From Paenibacillus pectinilyticus (GTDB lineage Bacteria; Bacillota; Bacilli; Paenibacillales; NBRC-103111), in assembly GCF_001700435.1 (NCBI RefSeq), contig NZ_LYPC01000011.1:310001-374000 (forward strand): 64,000 nucleotides of DNA. The letters run 5' to 3'. Positions 52,272 through 60,057 of this stretch are shown here, in pieces. The translations under genes were made by a program, and so were the position numbers. The notes beneath the pieces were generated by a model that saw nothing but the letters and a program-made list of their open reading frames with translations, did not search any database and had not been told where the DNA came from. The first letter of the stretch is position 1, and each line of letters opens with the position of its first letter.

Positions 52272-52886
52272 ATGAGCACTGTCCATTTAACAATTTTATA
52301 TTATAGTTCCACAGGAACCAACTACACCATGGCCCAAACAGCTGCGGCTGCGGCATCTGAACTAGGAGCAGAAGTACGTGTTGTACGTGTAGCGGAACTT
52401 GCGCCACAAGAAGTAATTGCCTCTAATCTTGCTTGGAAAGCCCACGTGGAGAAGGCCACGTCTGTGCCTATCGCTACGTTAGACGACATTGGATGGGCAG
52501 ATGCGGTTATCATTAGCACACCGACTCGTTTCGGTAATGTTGCATCTCAATTAAAACAATTTCTAGATACGACGGGATCTCTCTGGGCACAAGGTAAACT
52601 TACGAATAAAGTCGTCTCGGCTATGACCAGCGCCAGCAATTTGCACGGAGGCCAGGAAGCAACAGTGTTATCGCTGTATACGAGCATGTACCATTGGGGA
52701 GCTATTGTGGTAGCGCCAGGTTATACTGATTCTTCAATTGCCGCCGCTGGAGGAAATCCTTATGGCACTAGCTTGACTGTGGATATAGATGGGAAGTTTG
52801 ATATCAACGGACTAGAAGCTGTTAAACATCAGGCGAGACGTGTTGTTACCGTTGCAGGGGCTCTTAAAAAGGGATTTAACGTGTAA
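52272..52886 (+). CDS. WrbA-like NAD(P)H:quinone oxidoreductase (flavodoxin fold)
   Basis: 204 aa. FMN-phosphate loop YYSSTGTNYTMA (~10-22), isoalloxazine contact STPTRFGNVASQLKQFLDTT (~78-98) and the WrbA signature region SASNLHGGQEATVLSLYTSMYHWGAIVV (~117-145) are present. The family reduces quinones with two electrons from NAD(P)H, avoiding semiquinone radicals. AGGAGAGGAAG precedes the ATG. The neighbouring AraC and NTF2-fold genes suggest a quinone or aromatic-stress response. Confidence 0.88.
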   Translation: MSTVHLTILYYSSTGTNYTMAQTAAAAASELGAEVRVVRVAELAPQEVIASNLAWKAHVEKATSVPIATLDDIGWADAVIISTPTRFGNVASQLKQFLDTTGSLWAQGKLTNKVVSAMTSASNLHGGQEATVLSLYTSMYHWGAIVVAPGYTDSSIAAAGGNPYGTSLTVDIDGKFDINGLEAVKHQARRVVTVAGALKKGFNV

Positions 52887-52940
52887 ACTCCACTGCCGAC
52901 TAAAGTTTAAATAGAAAACCCAGTATCTATGTTATACAGA

Positions 52941-52979
52941 AGGAAGACCATCCTGTGTTTCGGGTGGTTTTCCCTTTTA
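52941..52979 (+). terminator. Terminator after the WrbA-like gene
   Basis: GGAAGACCATCC pairs with GGGTGGTTTTCC (with G-U pairs) and is followed by CTTTT. It slightly overlaps the end of the convergent VanZ-like gene. Confidence 0.7.
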
Positions 52980-53513
52980 AGAAAATGACGCAAACCTACT
53001 CGGATGCCCCGACGGGCTGTCACTGTCTGGCATATTGTTTCTTCCCATCAGCTTATATATACCGTAGCCCAGTATCCCCCCACTGACATTTAGAATGAGA
53101 TCATCCACATCAAAGCTGCCCATCGAAAAAACAAGCTGCAAGCATTCTAAACTTAAACTCAATCCCAAGGATCGCATGAATATTCCGCTAAGTGTCATCC
53201 TTCTGTTGTGCGACATCAGAAGAAGTAAAATTCCGAACGGTATGAACAGCGCAATATTTCCAAACAAGTTGATAACATCATGGTTGGTGAGCCTTTCTAT
53301 ATTCATCGAGATAGATTCAAAGGGAGTAAAATTGGCTAGCTGCAAGCGATTTTTGAAATAACCAGGATACTCCAATCCTCTCTGAAGTTGGTGCCACAGG
53401 AACGTGATATCTATCGAATCGAACTTAAACAGAATAATTTTAAATACCGCATATATATAAATAGCAAATATGGCAGGCACGACGATGTCATCCCGTACTT
53501 TGGCTTGTTTCAT
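52977..53513 (-). CDS. VanZ-family membrane protein
   Basis: 178 aa with four membrane spans. Family markers: NLFGNIALFIPFGILLLL and SLSLECLQLVFSMGSFDVDDLILNVSGGILGYGIY. VanZ raises low-level teicoplanin tolerance in enterococci by an unresolved mechanism that limits antibiotic access to its target. It is the last gene of a VanR/VanS/VanY/VanZ-like block, 37 bases after the VanY-like gene. Confidence 0.85.
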   Translation of the reverse strand: MKQAKVRDDIVVPAIFAIYIYAVFKIILFKFDSIDITFLWHQLQRGLEYPGYFKNRLQLANFTPFESISMNIERLTNHDVINLFGNIALFIPFGILLLLMSHNRRMTLSGIFMRSLGLSLSLECLQLVFSMGSFDVDDLILNVSGGILGYGIYKLMGRNNMPDSDSPSGHPSRFASFS

Positions 53514-53550
53514 TCTATTTCTTCACCTTCCTACGATTCAGGGGTACAAA

Positions 53551-54417
53551 CTATGGGAGCACTGTCACAATGACGCCATCCATATTGTTGCCAGATATCT
53601 CATACTGACGATGGTTAGGCACATGGATGGTCGTATTTTGGGAAACAGGATAATAAGTAATCTCGTATTTCTTGCCATTGACTGTCGTCGAGACATGCTT
53701 TTGTTCCTTCAAAAACGCTAAATATTGTTCCAAACTGAAATTCTTTTCTTGCATAATCACACTGTGAGGCAGCCCTACATATCGAAAATGCCAAGGCTCA
53801 TATTGAATACCTGTTATAGCCGTCTTATCCTTCGGATAACGTAAAATAAACCCGTAATTCCAAGCGTTTTTGGTCAGCCACTTACCTTCGGGCGCTTGAT
53901 TCATCTCTGATTGCGTAGACCCAATATCGAGTGCCAAACCTAGGTTATGTTCGCTATAGCCCGCTGGCAAAGCATAATCAGGTCCCATTTCTTTATAGAG
54001 CTGACCTTGCTCTTTGTTATCTCGATAACCACTGTTAATCATAAAATGGTTGATCCCATCTTTAGCTGCCGAACTCATCATACTGCCAAATCTCTGGGCC
54101 ACACTTTGCGACAACTGAACCTTATTATCCAGCAAGCCATATCCCTGAACCAGCTCCTTATGCTGATACAAATTGACCACATCCCCTTTTAAACCGGAAG
54201 AGTGGACGGGATACTCCGCATTAATCAATACGAGGTTACCTTGATAAATCTGTTCTTTGCCTACTTTTATCGATGTATCATTGCTTGGGGAAGTTAGCAC
54301 TTGCGTGTCTCTTTCTACTCTACCTGGGTCACCGACTATATCTCCCGTTGGCTTCTGTTGAATGGCTTCATAACCTAGCAACACGAGTATGACAAGCCAA
54401 AAAACCCACTTCTTCAT
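53551..54417 (-). CDS. VanY-like D-alanyl-D-alanine carboxypeptidase (M15B)
   Basis: 288 aa. N-terminal membrane anchor/signal (KKWVFWLVILVLLGYEAI) then the peptidase domain. Zinc and catalytic residues of M15B are visible: SGYRDNKEQGQLY, the first His and Asp in YSEHNLGLALDIG, Glu and last His in YEPWHFRYVGLPH. It trims the terminal D-Ala of peptidoglycan stem peptides outside the membrane, lowering glycopeptide binding. The ~65 C-terminal residues beyond the domain are unusual. It follows the kinase gene with a 101-base gap that may hold its own promoter. Confidence 0.88.
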   Translation of the reverse strand: MKKWVFWLVILVLLGYEAIQQKPTGDIVGDPGRVERDTQVLTSPSNDTSIKVGKEQIYQGNLVLINAEYPVHSSGLKGDVVNLYQHKELVQGYGLLDNKVQLSQSVAQRFGSMMSSAAKDGINHFMINSGYRDNKEQGQLYKEMGPDYALPAGYSEHNLGLALDIGSTQSEMNQAPEGKWLTKNAWNYGFILRYPKDKTAITGIQYEPWHFRYVGLPHSVIMQEKNFSLEQYLAFLKEQKHVSTTVNGKKYEITYYPVSQNTTIHVPNHRQYEISGNNMDGVIVTVLP

Positions 54418-54518
54418 CTTCAGTTCCCTCCTTAACCTTGTGTGCGTGCATTAAGAATAAGGAAAACTGTTTAAATCAGAAGTGGGTCAAACTTAAAGTT
54501 TTTCTTAAATTTCTTGGT

Positions 54519-55604
54519 TTACTGTGGTATCCGTACCTCAAAGCATGTCTGAATCACACTGCTTTGAACGGAAATCGTTCCAGCGTGTTGCTCCACAATA
54601 TTTTTCGCAATGAACAAACCGAGGCCTGTACTTCCCTCCTGCTGGGTGCGTGCCCGATCCCCGGTATATAACATATCGAAGATATAAGGCAGTTCTTCCT
54701 CTGGAATACAATCACCATAATTAATAATTTGTACAACAGCATCTCCTGCATCTTCATAGCCGTTTATATCGACAAACTGACCATCTTTACCATAGCGGTT
54801 AGCATTCGTCAGAAGATTCTCAAACACACGTGCCAACAACTCACCGTCTCCCCGAATACCCAAGTTTGGCGTTAGGTTTAATCTGACTACCAAATGGTTT
54901 TTCTCAAAAAGGGGGTATAACTCTTCATTTAATTGAGTGAGAAGCTCACTTAGATCGATTGGCTTTTTTGCTATAGAAAGCATACCGTAGTTCATTCTTG
55001 TAATTTCAAAGAGTTCATCAATCAGCCTCTCTAAGCGCCGAGATTTCGTAAATGCAATGGTCGTGTAGTGCTTGATTTGCTCCAAAGTCAACTGATCATC
55101 CCGCAAAATAAAATCCAAATAGCCTAACACAGACGTCAGCGGCGTTCGTAAATCATGAGCTAGGTTCACAACGAGCTGATCCTTACTGCTTTCCGCAAAA
55201 TCTCCTCGTTCTACCGCCTTTTGCAGCTTTTCACTTGCCATATTAATGTCATCTGCAATATCTTTGAACTCGTCATTGGATGAAATGTGTACACGACTTT
55301 GAAAATTACCACTTGCAAGCCGATGAATACCCGAAGATATCTCACTAAAATAGGTTGCATAAGGTTTGGTAAGGAAAAAGAAAAACAGAATAGCCAGCGG
55401 AATAAAAACAATTAAAAAAAAGTTTAAATCCCCAATAGTCCCGATAAAATGACGAAACTTCGCTAATGGATCCTCCCTGCGCACGCCCGCATAATAAAAC
55501 TGAAGCGCCTTATAGAGGATGTAGGTAATCATACCGGACAACAGCATACTTAAGCCTAATAGCATGATCATTTTGGATCGAAAACTTCGCAGATTATTAG
55601 CCAT
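54519..55604 (-). CDS. VanS-like sensor histidine kinase
   Basis: 361 aa. Two membrane spans (~12-35 and ~55-80) with a very short outer loop, then HAMP-like (~80-135), H-box VNLAHDLRTPLTSVLGYLDF (~155), N-box FENLLTNANRYG, F-box FDMLYTGDRAR and G2 GSTGLGLFIAKNIVEQHAG. The order DLRTPLTSVLGYLDF is typical of VanS-like kinases. Start: ATG at 55604, overlapping the regulator by eight bases. It is expected to sense glycopeptide or wall damage and phosphorylate the regulator encoded immediately upstream. Confidence 0.88.
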   Translation of the reverse strand: MANNLRSFRSKMIMLLGLSMLLSGMITYILYKALQFYYAGVRREDPLAKFRHFIGTIGDLNFFLIVFIPLAILFFFFLTKPYATYFSEISSGIHRLASGNFQSRVHISSNDEFKDIADDINMASEKLQKAVERGDFAESSKDQLVVNLAHDLRTPLTSVLGYLDFILRDDQLTLEQIKHYTTIAFTKSRRLERLIDELFEITRMNYGMLSIAKKPIDLSELLTQLNEELYPLFEKNHLVVRLNLTPNLGIRGDGELLARVFENLLTNANRYGKDGQFVDINGYEDAGDAVVQIINYGDCIPEEELPYIFDMLYTGDRARTQQEGSTGLGLFIAKNIVEQHAGTISVQSSVIQTCFEVRIPQ

Positions 55605-56283
55605 TGAACGTATATCCCACACCCCAAACCGTTTTGATCAATTTGTTGTCATCCCCTAATTTTTTGCGCAGCGTACGAATATGAACCATCACCGTGTTAC
55701 CACTTTCATAATAAGCTTCGCCCCACACTTGTTGGAAAATATGCTCCGCACTAAAGACTTTCTTAGCATGACTGGCTAGCAGGTATAAAATATCAAACTC
55801 TTTGGGTGTCAGCTCAATAGGCTTGCCATAGAGGGTAACGGTCCGTTGATCCGGATCAATGGTTAATCCGCCAGCTTCCAAGGCAGACTTATTTCCTGCC
55901 GCCGACTGGTTTAACTGCTTCGATCGCCGCAGCTGAGCATTCACCCGAGCAACCAACTCCATAGGATTGAAAGGTTTGGTCATATAATCATCCGCCCCCA
56001 TCACCAATCCTGTGATCTTATCCAAGTCAGAGGACTTCGCACTCAAAAAAATAATCGGCATATGATACCGTTCTCGAATTTGGCGAGTCACTTCATAGCC
56101 ATCCAGCTTGGGCATCATGATATCTAGAATGGCTAGATCAATCGGGTACGATTGAACCGATTGAATGGCTTCTTTCCCATCCGATACTTTGATAAGGTGG
56201 TAGCCCTCTTTTTCCAAATGCAATGCAATAAGATCCGCAATCTCTACCTCATCATCCGCAATCAAAATTGTGGTGCGTCTCAT
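55597..56283 (-). CDS. VanR-like OmpR-family response regulator
   Basis: 228 aa. Receiver: LIADDEVE, phospho-acceptor Asp in LAILDIMMPKLDG, Lys in DDYMTKPFN. Winged helix with LTPKEFDILYLLASHAKKVFSAE, VMVHIRTLRKKLGDD and GVGYTF. The pattern SGNTVMVHIRTLRKKL is typical of VanR. GGAG lies ten bases ahead of the ATG, and a TATAAT (minus strand, 56334-56329) lies ~45 bases upstream. First gene of the block; presumably activates vanY/vanZ-like genes. Confidence 0.88.
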   Translation of the reverse strand: MRRTTILIADDEVEIADLIALHLEKEGYHLIKVSDGKEAIQSVQSYPIDLAILDIMMPKLDGYEVTRQIRERYHMPIIFLSAKSSDLDKITGLVMGADDYMTKPFNPMELVARVNAQLRRSKQLNQSAAGNKSALEAGGLTIDPDQRTVTLYGKPIELTPKEFDILYLLASHAKKVFSAEHIFQQVWGEAYYESGNTVMVHIRTLRKKLGDDNKLIKTVWGVGYTFNG

Positions 56284-56372
56284 CTATATCCCACTCCGTT
56301 TACAGTTAACTTAACAACCTTCATCTTTATTATATCACCAGCTTACAATATCAGGATAATGGCCCACAACGC

Positions 56373-56399
56373 AAAAAAAGCCCCTTATCAGGGCTTTTC
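56373..56399 (-). terminator. Terminator after the metallo-beta-lactamase-fold gene
   Basis: AAAAGCCC pairs with GGGCTTTT around seven bases; on the minus strand seven T follow. Confidence 0.87.
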
Positions 56400-56413
56400 C
56401 ATTGTTCAATCAT

Positions 56414-57064
56414 CTATTCATACTGCATAGTAACCGTACCCGCATAGCGCGATAAGCTCTCTTGAGTCACTTCCAACGTTCTGACTTCGGTCGTCTTCTG
56501 CCCCACAGCGCTAAGGAACTTGTCTGCCTTCGCGAACATGATTTTCCCCAGCAGACCCAACGCCTTCGTGCTGTAGTGCATCGGAATCGCAACCTTCGCT
56601 TGCAACTGGCGCATCACTTGCGCGGCTTCTGCGCCGTCGAGCGTCATTCTTCCACCAACGGGAACGATGAGAATATCCACCTTGCCGATGGCTTTTACCT
56701 GCTCTTCCGTCAATAAATGTCCCAAATCGCCGCAATGACAGATCGTCAGACCATCGATCTCGAAGCGGAAAACGATGTTAGGGCCTCTCTTTTTACCATT
56801 CACCTTGTCATGAAACGTCTTGAATCCGCTAATGTTCACATCGCCGCGGCTATAAGTCTTCGGCTCGTTCACCAGTAAATAATCGCCTGATGCAGCTTTA
56901 ATTTTGTTGTGATCGCTATGGTCATGCGTAACGACAACAATGTCCGATTCAATAGGAACCGGCATGCGGTAACCAAGAAATTTATAATAGGGATCAATGA
57001 GAATCCTTGTGCCAGCCTCTGAAGTCAGTAGAAACGATGAATGACCGTACCATTTTATCCGCAT
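56414..57064 (-). CDS. Metallo-beta-lactamase-fold metal-dependent hydrolase (UPF0173-like)
   Basis: 216 aa. The zinc motif VVTHDHSDHNKIK is intact, with later ligands in HCGDLGHLL and IPMHYSTKA. The start RIKWYGHSSFLLTSEAGTRILIDPY is the family N-terminus. It hydrolyses an ester or phosphodiester of unknown identity in the cytoplasm. It is 20 bases downstream of an MFS exporter gene and probably co-transcribed. Confidence 0.87.
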   Translation of the reverse strand: MRIKWYGHSSFLLTSEAGTRILIDPYYKFLGYRMPVPIESDIVVVTHDHSDHNKIKAASGDYLLVNEPKTYSRGDVNISGFKTFHDKVNGKKRGPNIVFRFEIDGLTICHCGDLGHLLTEEQVKAIGKVDILIVPVGGRMTLDGAEAAQVMRQLQAKVAIPMHYSTKALGLLGKIMFAKADKFLSAVGQKTTEVRTLEVTQESLSRYAGTVTMQYE

Positions 57065-57084
57065 ACTGAAAGCTCTCCTCTTTT

Positions 57085-58290
57085 TTACATCATCAGTTTT
57101 TCTTTCTTATTCAGCTTTGTATATACGTTAACATACACCCAAGCAGCGTTTATTAACAACAGTAAACCTGTGATGAGGAACACGTATTGGACACCGAACC
57201 AAGCTGCCACTTGCCCGCCAAGAATGGCGCCGCCGAATACGCCCAAATAGCCAGCCGACATCGCAAACCCGAATACTCTGCCCGTGAGATGTGCGGGTGT
57301 AATTTTCTTAATCAACACATTCACGGAAGGCGTCAGCCCCGCGGCTGTTAGCCCTAACATAAACCGAAGGCCCATCAATTCCCACGGATTGCTTACGAAA
57401 GCTTGCGGTATGAAAATAATGCCTGCTGCCAGCAGCGACACCAGCATCACTTTATGGACGCCAATTCGGTCCGATAGTTTACCTAATCTTGGTGCGGCAA
57501 CGATGTTAGCCAGCCCCGAAGCTGAGAAAGTTAGTCCCGCAATTAATGCGACATGCGTAGAGTTATGGGACAAATGCGTAATATATACAGTAAGAACAGG
57601 CTCGACTGAATATAAGGCCACGGTTAAGACAAAGAAGGTAATAAACATCGTAATCGTTAAACTTTTCTCCGGAAGGAGCTTCCATACCTCTTTGAGGTTC
57701 AGCAGCTTCTTGTCCTCACGTGTGAAGTTTTCCTTCACGAATAAAAGTGTAGTAATGAAGGCGACTAGCAGCAGTCCACCTGTGATGAAGAAGACGTTGC
57801 GCAGGCCGAATCCCTCTTCTATAAAACCGCCAATGGATGGTCCCAGCAAGGAACCCGCAATGCTTGCCGTTGAAAGCAAACCAAGCGCATAGCCTGTGTG
57901 TTCCTTATCTGTTTGTGTTGCGATCAAGGTCGTACAAGCCGTTGCATATCCCGTTATGACACCTTGCAATAATCGCAATCCGATCAGAATGTACACATTG
58001 GTGGCAAAACCCATACAGCCGATCACGATTGCCATACCAAGACTTGCCCGCAACAGCATGGGCTTTCTTCCGAATTTGTCCGCGGCCAACCCCCAAATCG
58101 GGGAGAAGATAGCTGAAATGATGAAGGTGATACCGAACGCAAAGCCCGAAAGCTGCGCGATCTTACCCGTATCCGCAACACCAAGATGCTGAATATATAG
58201 CGGCAAAACGGGTGCGAGCATGCTCATGCCCACACCCGAAACGAACATGCCGAACCAGCAAACAATTAAGTTCCTTTTCCAAATCGGCAT
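57085..58290 (-). CDS. MFS multidrug/metabolite exporter (12 TM, DHA1-like)
   Basis: 401 aa with 12 membrane spans. Motif A is GLAADKFGRKPMLLRASLG (residues ~66-84), and the repeat in the second half is APRLGKLSDRIGVHKVML. Motif C-like LLGPSIGGFIEEGFGLRNVFF is present. Start: ATG at 58290 (MPIWKRN) after AAGGAAAGAAGG; an upstream ATG at 58356 would run into the preceding gene region. Proton-driven export of drugs or metabolites. It follows the isochorismatase-like gene by 44 bases on the same strand. Confidence 0.88.
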   Translation of the reverse strand: MPIWKRNLIVCWFGMFVSGVGMSMLAPVLPLYIQHLGVADTGKIAQLSGFAFGITFIISAIFSPIWGLAADKFGRKPMLLRASLGMAIVIGCMGFATNVYILIGLRLLQGVITGYATACTTLIATQTDKEHTGYALGLLSTASIAGSLLGPSIGGFIEEGFGLRNVFFITGGLLLVAFITTLLFVKENFTREDKKLLNLKEVWKLLPEKSLTITMFITFFVLTVALYSVEPVLTVYITHLSHNSTHVALIAGLTFSASGLANIVAAPRLGKLSDRIGVHKVMLVSLLAAGIIFIPQAFVSNPWELMGLRFMLGLTAAGLTPSVNVLIKKITPAHLTGRVFGFAMSAGYLGVFGGAILGGQVAAWFGVQYVFLITGLLLLINAAWVYVNVYTKLNKKEKLMM

Positions 58291-58334
58291 AAAACTACGC
58301 CTTCTTTCCTTGGGGCCGGTTACAGCCCCATTTT

Positions 58335-58910
58335 TCAATCTAGGGCAGCGGCCCAAGCCTCAACGGTCAGTACCTCCGCTTGGCGCGGGAAGATCTTCTC
58401 CGTTAGCACACGGTGAACTTCAGGATCGTTATCGAGGCAAGCATCCGACAACACCGTAAGCGCAAAGTCGCGATCCGCGGCTTCCCGCAACGTCGACAGA
58501 ACGACGCCGCTCGTCGATATCCCGCTGAGAATCAGCGTATCGATTTGGCGTCCGCGCAGGATGACTTCCAAGTCGCTGCCGGTAAACGCGCTGACGCGAA
58601 GCTTCGTTACGATAGGCTCGCCAGGCAGAGGCTCGACGGATTCATGGATTTGCGCTCCGAAATCCGTTGGCGTCATTGCGCCCCATCCCGCTTCAGCAAT
58701 CTTCGAGAACGTCTTATTTCGAGGGCTGACCTCAGGAAAACCCTCGCGGAACGCGAGCCGTACGAAAATAACCGGAATATGGTGGCTGCGAGCAGCTTCT
58801 ACGGCTTTTTGAAAAGGAAGCAACACTTCACCATTTCCTGAGAAACGGGATGCAATGGCATTTTGTACATCCATAACTAATAGTGCAGCATGTTGGTTTG
58901 AATTTGGCAT
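58335..58910 (-). CDS. Isochorismatase-like hydrolase lacking the catalytic Cys
   Basis: 191 aa. Asp of the triad is in LLVMDVQNAI and Lys in VTKLRVSAFTGSDLE. The segment where amidohydrolase members have the Cys (GVxTNxCV) reads SGISTSGVVLSTLREAADRD, so Gly occupies the Cys position. True isochorismatases lack this Cys too, so cysteine-amidase chemistry is unlikely. AGGAGCG precedes the ATG. Its promoter carries a TetR-type operator between -35 and -10, divergent from the TetR gene; it leads a unit with an MFS exporter and a metallo-hydrolase. Confidence 0.85.
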   Translation of the reverse strand: MPNSNQHAALLVMDVQNAIASRFSGNGEVLLPFQKAVEAARSHHIPVIFVRLAFREGFPEVSPRNKTFSKIAEAGWGAMTPTDFGAQIHESVEPLPGEPIVTKLRVSAFTGSDLEVILRGRQIDTLILSGISTSGVVLSTLREAADRDFALTVLSDACLDNDPEVHRVLTEKIFPRQAEVLTVEAWAAALD

Positions 58911-58947
58911 ATGTGTTGTACGCTCCTTTTGACTATGATAGTATTAA

Positions 58948-58963
58948 GCGGAGATGTCTCCAC
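58948..58963. promoter_or_regulatory. Second TetR-type operator half-copy
   Basis: GCGGAGATGTCTCCAC keeps the GGAGA/TCTCC arms of the main operator at 58973-58990, with centres 26 bases apart. It lies downstream of the isochorismatase -10 and could strengthen repression. Confidence 0.55.
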
Positions 58964-58966
58964 TTA

Positions 58967-58996
58967 ATAATAAACGGAGAGGTCTCCGTTTGTCAA
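58967..58996 (-). promoter_or_regulatory. Promoter with embedded TetR operator
   Basis: On the minus strand TTGACA (58996-58991) and TATTAT (58972-58967) are 18 bases apart. The spacer is exactly the palindrome AACGGAGAGGTCTCCGTT (plus-strand reading, 58973-58990; 16 of 18 symmetric). A bound TetR dimer would block this promoter directly. Confidence 0.75.
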
Positions 58997-59032
58997 CCTG
59001 ACCATTATCGACAAGTAGGAAGTGATGAAAGC

Positions 59033-59644
59033 ATGACAGATATAGAGGAAACGCAGGGCCGCTTTGAGCGCCGTGATGCCGCGGAGAATCGCCAGCGCAT
59101 ATTAGATGCTGCGCTCCGGCTCTTCGAGCAGAACGGGGTCGAGCCCGTCAGTATGAATCAAATAGCGACAGAAGCGAAGATCGGACCTGGAACGCTGTAT
59201 CGCCGATATCGTAACAAGGGCGAATTATGCTTGGATTTAATGAAAGAGAACATCGTTCTGCTTTTTGAAAATATCGATGCCTACTTAGAGCAGAATCGGA
59301 CAGCGCCACCAAGCCAACGGTTGAAAGGGATTCTCGCCTTATTTATCCGCTTCAGGGAAAAAAAGTCCCAACTGCTTACAGGTGTAGAGGAATCTGCTTC
59401 GACGAATCGTTCCAAATCTCGCACACAAAGTCCGCTATACATCGAACTTCATCAACTATTAGTTGAAGTCCTGGACGAGATGGCCGCGTCTGAGCAAGAT
59501 CCGCCTAACAGCACCTTCAAAGCCGATATGCTCCTGATGGTTTTGAGCAGTGAATCGTATTCCTTTCAAAAGGATATCCGCGGCTATTCGCCTGACTTGT
59601 ATCTGGAACAACTTTGGTTAGCTTTTTTCCCGCATGTACGCTAG
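59033..59644 (+). CDS. TetR/AcrR family transcriptional regulator
   Basis: 203 aa. The helix-turn-helix reads ILDAALRLFEQNGVEPVSMNQIATEAKIGPGTLYRRYRNKGELC. Start: ATG at 59033 preceded by AGGAAGTG; an upstream ATG in frame would run through the operator region. The C-terminal ligand domain includes LYIELHQLLVEVLDEMA. It is divergent from the isochorismatase/MFS/hydrolase genes, and the operator pair in between fits repression of that unit and of itself. Confidence 0.88.
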   Translation: MTDIEETQGRFERRDAAENRQRILDAALRLFEQNGVEPVSMNQIATEAKIGPGTLYRRYRNKGELCLDLMKENIVLLFENIDAYLEQNRTAPPSQRLKGILALFIRFREKKSQLLTGVEESASTNRSKSRTQSPLYIELHQLLVEVLDEMAASEQDPPNSTFKADMLLMVLSSESYSFQKDIRGYSPDLYLEQLWLAFFPHVR

Positions 59645-59794
59645 ATGTCCTATAACTTTAGTTATAGCGCTCTGTAGAACGCTCTCAATTTCTTTGAAAT
59701 CTTTTTTACCACTCCTACTTTCGTCAGATCACTTTTCTGCGAGAATATCTTATGATTAATCTTGTAGAACTAAATGCAAGGGAGTGCATGGGAT

Positions 59795-59950
59795 ATGTTG
59801 GTTGTTGGTAGAAAGCCTGGGGAATATATTGTCATTAACGAAAATATTATTGTGAAGGTTGTAAAGACCGAAGATGGGAATTTGCGCTTAGCGATCGAAG
59901 CGCCGCAACATGTACCTATTATGCGTGGAGAATTGATTCCTCATCAATAA
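59795..59950 (+). CDS. csrA: CsrA-family RNA-binding translational regulator
   Basis: 51 aa, shorter than the usual 60-75. MLVVGRKPGEYIVINENI aligns with the CsrA start (consensus MLVLTRKxGE), LRLAIEAPQHVPIMRGEL with its RNA-binding C-terminal half (consensus VRLGIxAPKxVxVHREE). Arg6 and Arg44, important for RNA contact in characterised members, are kept; His43 is Met and the C-terminal helix is short. Two GGGA motifs (AAGGGAG and ATGGGAT) sit at its own ribosome site, as in autoregulated csrA. Normally csrA lies beside fliW and flagellar genes; here it stands alone between TetR and the AAA regulator. Confidence 0.85.
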   Translation: MLVVGRKPGEYIVINENIIVKVVKTEDGNLRLAIEAPQHVPIMRGELIPHQ

Positions 59951-59963
59951 ATGAGTCTCATGG

Positions 59964-60022
59964 ATGAGCAAAAAGGTTGCCGCCTTCAAGTGGAAGGACA
60001 ACAACCTTTTGCTCATTTTTTT
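59964..60022 (+). terminator. Terminator after csrA
   Basis: GAGCAAAAAGGTTG pairs with CAACCTTTTGCTC, with an inner CCTTC/GAAGG stem, followed by ATTTTTTTG. On the minus strand it can also serve the AAA-regulator gene. Confidence 0.87.
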
Positions 60023-60057
60023 GTTTTATAACGGCTATCAGGCCCTTATGCCTTGAA

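Noticed and set aside
52977..56283. Full vancomycin-resistance operon
   Set aside because: No VanH, ligase or VanX gene in the window; only regulator, kinase, VanY-like and VanZ-like genes.
59650..59667. Hairpin CTATAAC-TTTA-GTTATAG just after the second TetR gene
   Set aside because: Not followed by a T tract and AT-only, so not called a terminator; could be a weak operator or chance.
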